A program made the position numbers and the translations under genes. Below, in pieces: positions 60,029 to 64,000 of a stretch of DNA of 64,000 bases (position 1 is the first letter of the stretch; every line of letters begins with the position of its first letter). Origin of the DNA: Desulfomonile tiedjei (GTDB taxonomy: Bacteria; Desulfobacterota; Desulfomonilia; Desulfomonilales; Desulfomonilaceae); the NCBI GenBank assembly GCA_016212925.1, contig JACRDF010000006.1, forward strand, positions 124,001 to 188,000. The letters run 5' to 3'. The notes beneath the pieces are model-generated. The model made no database searches, had not been told where the DNA came from, and saw only the letters and a list, made by a program, of their open reading frames with translations.

Positions 60029-60359
60029 GTTGTATCTCGCGGATATTCTGGAATCGTGCGAAAAAATCAAAACCTATACCTCAGGATTGTCACTTGATCA
60101 GTTTAGCGCTGACACAAAGACCTTGGACGCAGTAATCCGCAATCTCGAGATCATCGGCGAGGCTTCAAGGCATGTACCCGAAGAGCTGCGTGCCCGTTGC
60201 GCGGGGGTGGAGTGGAGAAAAATTACTGCCATGCGTAACATGCTTATTCACGAATATTTCGGCGTCAAGATAGAGATCATTTGGGACGCGATCCAAAACA
60301 AGCTGCCGGTTCTTGAAACCCAGATACAGGAAATCTTGAGACAAGAAGGACAGAAGTAG
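60012..60359 (+). CDS. hepT: HepT-like HEPN toxin (DUF86)
   Basis: 115 residues of the DUF86/HEPN family. The RNase motif R-x4-H-x-Y is complete in AMRNMLIHEYFG, and NLEIIGEASRHVPEEL is the conserved central helix. Start ATG 60012 lies inside mntA. The Tyr in the motif is the AMPylation target in characterised pairs. Together with MntA it forms a type VII toxin-antitoxin system. Confidence 0.9.
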   Translation: MSRDSKLYLADILESCEKIKTYTSGLSLDQFSADTKTLDAVIRNLEIIGEASRHVPEELRARCAGVEWRKITAMRNMLIHEYFGVKIEIIWDAIQNKLPVLETQIQEILRQEGQK

Positions 60360-60457
60360 CAAGACCAAAGATGGTTCCACGATCTCGCGTGTGCCCTTTT
60401 TGGCGGCACGGTGAGTTTCAGAGCTGGAGATCATCGGAAGCGCGTGGATTTTTGTCA

Positions 60458-61636
60458 ATGACTTCGTTGCAAGAAAATAAATTCAATCTCAAAATCCTAC
60501 TGATCCTATCTTTGGGTCATCTGGTAACTGACATCTATCAAGGCTCGCTGCCCGCCCTGCTTCCGCTCCTGAAAGAAAAACTGTTGCTGTCTTACACGAT
60601 GACCGGCGTCATAATGATGGCAGCGAACCTCACCTCTTCGGTAGTGCAGCCGGTGTTCGGCTACCTGTCTGACAAGAAAGAGAAGATCTTCCTGCTGCCT
60701 CTGGGATGTCTGTGTGCAGGCATAGGTTTTTCTTTGGTTGGCCTTCCTGACGAGTACGCCATTGTCCTGGCTTTGGTAATGGTGAGCGGGCTGGGCGTGG
60801 CTGCGTTCCATCCGGAAGGGTACAAAACCGCGCGTTTCTTCACCGGCGACAAGATGGCAACCGGGATGTCGGTGTTCTCGGTGGGAGGCAATTTGGGCTT
60901 CGCGGTGGGACCGATAATCTCACTGGCCATTGTCACGCGTCTGGGGTTCGATTACTTACCCGCGATGATTGTCCTCTCGCTGGTATTTGTGGCTCTCGTG
61001 TCCTACGCATGGGGTTCCGTGGCGTCGCCGAAGCAAGGCACCCTGGAAAAAGCAATGAGCAGCGAGGGGGCCACAAGAGGAGTGTACCTGTCGTTGTTCC
61101 TGATTATCGCCACCGTGATCATGAGATCCTGGACCCAAATTGGGTTGATGACCTATATTCCTTTCTATTATATCGACGTACTGAAAGGGGACCCGCTGTA
61201 CGCCGCTCAACTCGTTTCAGTGTTTCTCATCGGAGGCGTGGTAGGAACCATCGGAGGCTCCATCATAGCCGACAGAGTAGGCCACAAACGTTACCTGATC
61301 GCGTCTCTGCTCTTGGCCACGGTGCTGTTTCCTCTGATCTTCATCACGGAAGGATTGATGTTGTTTGTAGCCCTCGGCGTAGTGGGCATGGTGCTGATTT
61401 CCAGCTTCACCGTTACCATCGTTATGGCGCAAGAACTGCTTCCGAGGAACCTCGGCATTGCTTCAGGGCTCATGGTCGGCTTTGCCATTGGCACCGGCGG
61501 GATTGGTGTAACCATTCTCGGTGTAATTGCGGACCATTACGGTGTGCCAGTGGCGTTGAAGTCAATTTGGCTCTTGCCCCTGGCTGGCCTGCTCCTGAGC
61601 CTGCCGATCAGGTACCGGACGCCGCGGCGCAGCTAG
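60458..61636 (+). CDS. MFS transporter (fosmidomycin-resistance-like)
   Basis: 392 residues from ATG 60458; the open frame to 60371 lacks a site. Twelve membrane segments. The N-terminal LLILSLGHLVTDIYQGSLPALLPLLKEKLLLSYTMTGVIM and VVQPVFGYLSDKKEK (A-loop), GLGVAAFHPEGYKTA are the typical Fsr signatures. A drug or small-molecule exporter. It follows the toxin-antitoxin genes on the same strand. Confidence 0.88.
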   Translation: MTSLQENKFNLKILLILSLGHLVTDIYQGSLPALLPLLKEKLLLSYTMTGVIMMAANLTSSVVQPVFGYLSDKKEKIFLLPLGCLCAGIGFSLVGLPDEYAIVLALVMVSGLGVAAFHPEGYKTARFFTGDKMATGMSVFSVGGNLGFAVGPIISLAIVTRLGFDYLPAMIVLSLVFVALVSYAWGSVASPKQGTLEKAMSSEGATRGVYLSLFLIIATVIMRSWTQIGLMTYIPFYYIDVLKGDPLYAAQLVSVFLIGGVVGTIGGSIIADRVGHKRYLIASLLLATVLFPLIFITEGLMLFVALGVVGMVLISSFTVTIVMAQELLPRNLGIASGLMVGFAIGTGGIGVTILGVIADHYGVPVALKSIWLLPLAGLLLSLPIRYRTPRRS

Positions 61637-62080
61637 GTTCGTCGTGAGAGAAACCAAACCGCTCCGTGTTCAAAAACAGGCCAGACCGGATAAAAAATTG
61701 GCTCGATTCGCGCAACCATTGTCATGCTCAAGTGTCTTATTCACTGAAGGCGTAGGACCGGGAGAAAGGTTAACCCCATTATGGGGTGGTCGGTGTGACG
61801 GACTTTGGTTTTCATGAATTCGGCGTCACGCCGACACAAGGCGTTGAGAAGTCTTCCATAACCCTACGCCTTTCTTACTTCCCGCTGAAACATTGAAACC
61901 TATAGCCCAAAAATATTCGGCCATGTGAGGAATACTTCACATAGTGGCCGAATAATAAATCTCCTTACAGCTGGCTCAGAATCACGATTTTCCGATTGCC
62001 GCCGACAACTCCATTGTGATACCGTTCAAGGAAAGTACCCCCTCAGTTCGAAGCAGTGTTTCATTTTTTCGGAGGTGGCC
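61637..62080. other. Intergenic region with a hairpin repeat
   Basis: Holds the 126-base terminal-inverted-repeat element at 61747-61872 (below). The rest is AT-richer and leads into a strong ribosome binding site at 62069. No gene is supported. Confidence 0.45.
61747..61872. repeat. MITE-like hairpin repeat
   Basis: Ends AAGGCGTAGG (61747-61756) and CCTACGCCTT (61863-61872) are perfect inverted copies. Inner palindromes are CCCCATTATGGGG and CGGCGTCACGCCG. No coding capacity. Looks like a small non-autonomous element. Confidence 0.6.
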
Positions 62081-62554
62081 ATGAAGAGTCTTGTCCTGGG
62101 TATTATCGTGGCGGGAATAATGGTGGCGCCGGTGTGGGCTGAAACCGTAACGGGTATTATAGATGTGAAAGACTTCGGAAAAGTTCAAAGCAAGTGGAAA
62201 TTTCGCTTGGCAGATACCAGCGAGAAGTTTGACAAGGAGTACAGAAAGAGCAAGAGAGTTAGATCTCATGAGAAAACATCGAAACTTGACCGTAGTGAAG
62301 GAACCTTGAAAGTAAAAGGTAGTAGCGCAGAAGTTGGTGAATCGCGGACCGAGAGGGAAAAGCATGTCACGTGGGGAGCGTTCTTTTGGTGTGTGAATTC
62401 AGAAAAACTACCAAAAGTTAGATTCGCCTACACATATGGAGAGCGAACTGAAGACCTGGCATGGCAGAAAGCTGAGTTTGCATTTCATGCTATGGAAGGA
62501 AGGTGCAACGAAAAGGGAGTTAAAAAACAGGTTCTGTGTAGCGACGATCTCTAG
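62081..62554 (+). CDS. Exported basic protein of unknown function
   Basis: 157 residues; the ATG at 62081 has GGAGG six bases upstream. Signal peptide of about 20 residues (LVLGIIVAGIMVAPVWAE). The mature part is very basic in the middle (KEYRKSKRVRSHEKTSKLDRSEGTLK) and ends with a few Cys (FFWCVN, GRCNEKG, QVLCSDDL). No family recognised. The codon and amino-acid use look more AT-rich and lysine-rich than neighbours, and repeats flank it, so horizontal gain is possible. Confidence 0.62.
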   Translation: MKSLVLGIIVAGIMVAPVWAETVTGIIDVKDFGKVQSKWKFRLADTSEKFDKEYRKSKRVRSHEKTSKLDRSEGTLKVKGSSAEVGESRTEREKHVTWGAFFWCVNSEKLPKVRFAYTYGERTEDLAWQKAEFAFHAMEGRCNEKGVKKQVLCSDDL

Positions 62555-62687
62555 GCGTGTGGTTCACATCTCGAAGGCAGCCAAGTCAGTTGCCCCCACT
62601 AACGGTTTTGAGACGACAAGTCCCGCACTCGTGGTTCTGAAGAAAAAAGCTCACCTTGTATTGGCGAGCTAACTGCCTTGAATCATT

Positions 62688-62774
62688 TGGTGCTCGGAGC
62701 GAGAGTCGAACTCGCATGCCCTTGCGGGCGGCGGATTTTGAGTCCGCTGCGTCTGCCTATTCCGCCATCCGAGC
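62688..62774 (-). tRNA. tRNA-Leu (anticodon CAA)
   Basis: 87 bases with encoded CCA on the reverse strand: acceptor GCTCGGA pairs with TCCGAGC, anticodon stem GCGGA/TCCGC with loop CTCAAAA, a long variable arm (GCCCGCAAGGGC) typical of Leu, and GTTCGACTC T loop. Confidence 0.93.
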
Positions 62775-63467
62775 GCGTGTCGGTGTTGGAAGATCCAATG
62801 TGTCGGCCGCGAGCGGGCCGACTCATTTCCGCACCACTATAGACCGAACCGCACCAATAATCAATCCTGAATTTGATCTGCTTGTGAGCATTGAGTCATG
62901 CCGAGGCTTCGACTTCAACGACGAGAGATCTCTCACGTCGAGACCGAGGACAAGGCTGAGTGGGGGCACGGCATTTGGCAGGCCGACACTACCACATTGC
63001 GGAAGGGGTCAGCGTCCCGAGACTGTCTCAAAACCGAATTCAAACAAGCAACGTGTGATGAATTGGACGGCAGCCGCAGAAGCTGGGTAGCCCGGTGGCT
63101 ACTGCCTCCGGGTGCCGCAGGCATGAGAAGTCTGGACCTGTGACTTATAAGCCGACATATCGGCCACCAGACCTCCTGTCGCTGTGCGACCCGGACGTAG
63201 TAACGTCCGGGCTACCCGGTACGTAACACGATTGCGCGTCGTAGTTTCACTTTAAAACAGTGTCTCCCTGCCGGCCCACGTTATTATTACCTGTTTGATC
63301 GCGCATCGGTATCACAGATTGCCTCCGCACGTGCCGGAAACAGGGCTGTTCCCGGCGACCTTTTTGTTGACAAGTCGAGGGCCGGGACCTAAGATCTGCG
63401 CAGTCAGTAAGGTCAAGTTGAGTCTAGTAAATTATGATAAGCGGTTATAAAAGATGAGGCAATATAC
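62775..63467. other. Intergenic region with hairpin repeat
   Basis: No gene is supported; open frames here run through the tRNA or lack start sites. A stem-loop repeat lies at 63085-63217. The 63400 region is AT-richer and probably holds the promoter of the next gene. Confidence 0.45.
63085..63217. repeat. Extragenic hairpin repeat
   Basis: GGGTAGCCCGG (63085-63095) and CCGGGCTACCC (63207-63217) are perfect inverted copies about 110 bases apart. A second inner palindrome CCGGACGTAGTAACGTCCGG lies at 63191-63210. Probably a REP/MITE-like element. Confidence 0.55.
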
Positions 63468-64000
63468 ATGAACGATAGGCAGTACGTAATCGACGACTTC
63501 AATGTGAAAGAGAGCTGGAGAATATTCCGAATCATCTCGGAATTTGTGGATGGATTCGAGACCTTGTCCGAGATCTATCCGGCGGTGTCCGTGTTCGGGT
63601 CTTCCTCTGTTTCGTCAGAGGATCCGATCTACCAATTGGGGCGTGAAGTGGGACGGTTGCTGGCTCAGTCGGGGTTTTCGGTCGTAACCGGTGGCGGGCC
63701 CGGAGCAATGGAAGCGGCCAATCGTGGAGCAATCGAAGCGAAGGGCAAATCGGTGGGGCTGTGCATACAACTGCCCAAGGAACAGGCAGCGAATCCGTAC
63801 ACGAACGTAAAGCTTGATTTCCGTTACTTTTTTATTCGGAAGGTGATGTTCGTCAAATATGCTGTTGCCTACATCATCCTCCCCGGTGGCTTTGGAACCA
63901 TGGACGAGCTTTTCGAGGCGTTGACCTTGATTCAAACCCACCGCATCAAACAGTTTCCCGTGATTCTGCTCGGGAAGGACTATTGGAAGGACCTGATTTC
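63468..64000 (+). CDS. LOG family protein, 5' part
   Basis: The ATG at 63468 follows GAGG about nine bases upstream; the frame is open to the window edge (177 full codons). The Rossmann fold of the LOG (lysine decarboxylase-like) family is clear: AVSVFGSSSV, VTGGGPGAMEAANRGAIEAKG, then the PGGFGTMDELFEALT motif (PGGxGTxxE) and the ILLGKDYW stretch. These enzymes release a base from nucleoside 5'-monophosphates. C-terminal end not visible. Confidence 0.88.
   Translation, partial: MNDRQYVIDDFNVKESWRIFRIISEFVDGFETLSEIYPAVSVFGSSSVSSEDPIYQLGREVGRLLAQSGFSVVTGGGPGAMEAANRGAIEAKGKSVGLCIQLPKEQAANPYTNVKLDFRYFFIRKVMFVKYAVAYIILPGGFGTMDELFEALTLIQTHRIKQFPVILLGKDYWKDLI

Overview
The window looks like the chromosome of a strictly anaerobic, Gram-negative Desulfobacterota (delta-proteobacterial) organism, possibly of the Desulfomonile/Syntrophobacter type. 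This is an inference from gene content: a 1426-residue BcrAD/BadFG-type CoA activase, glycolate/lactate oxidase modules (GlcDF, LutABC) with a TRAP transporter, several radical SAM proteins, Fe-S-rich oxidoreductases, a two-CW protein, DUF169, and an outer-membrane beta-barrel. No rRNA or taxonomic marker is present, so the rank is uncertain. Two tRNAs are present (Arg-ACG, Leu-CAA). There is no CRISPR array, integrase or complete insertion sequence.

Layout. (i) 1-2730: the start of a small membrane protein and PriA. (ii) 2923-16962: a cell-surface glycan region with two large membrane glycosyltransferase-like proteins, an exported nitroreductase, two GT2s, one GT4, a cobalamin-type radical SAM protein, a radical SAM/SPASM protein, a methyltransferase, a sugar nucleotidyltransferase and an NDP-sugar epimerase. 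(iii) 17185-23867: a TetR regulator with a clear autoregulatory operator, a methyltransferase, the giant CoA activase and YraN. (iv) 24315-30498: the most unusual region. Two tandem genes encode peptides with identical-length Tat-type leaders and C-terminal Cys-Arg repeat cores, followed by a radical SAM/SPASM enzyme, a Cache-domain gene broken by an in-frame TAG, a SPASM-tail protein without a radical SAM cluster, tRNA-Arg, and small Cys-bearing proteins. (v) 30906-33766: a response regulator/PAS/sigma-54 activator and a DinB-family protein. (vi) 33917-44808: a lactate/2-hydroxyacid regulon (GntR repressor, GlcD, GlcF, TRAP DctPQM, a cytidylate-kinase-like/BON protein, LutABC). (vii) 45051-55703: mixed housekeeping and hypothetical genes, including an EndoV-like/THEP1/ferredoxin operon, a hemerythrin, DUF169 and a HAD phosphatase. 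(viii) 55763-64000: an outer-membrane protein, mannose-sugar activation genes, a diadenylate cyclase, a MntA/HepT toxin-antitoxin pair, an MFS transporter, tRNA-Leu and a LOG-family protein.

How the parts work together. The surface glycan genes probably build and export a decorated polysaccharide or glycolipid; ManC and a separate cupin would feed GDP-mannose. The 2-hydroxyacid block takes up and oxidises lactate or glycolate under a GntR repressor whose operator overlaps the promoter. The peptide locus resembles a ribosomally made, post-translationally modified peptide (RiPP) system: a precursor with a fixed leader and variable repeat core, a SPASM maturase, a possible SPASM partner, and Tat export after modification.

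Repeats matter here. One palindromic element of about 80-165 bp occurs three times (10481, 14430, 23322), once in frame inside a glycosyltransferase gene. A 263-bp terminal-inverted-repeat element is nested inside another palindromic repeat at 53681-54027. Other hairpin repeats lie at 15845, 61747 and 63085. All functional calls are by eye from sequence motifs; no database search was run.
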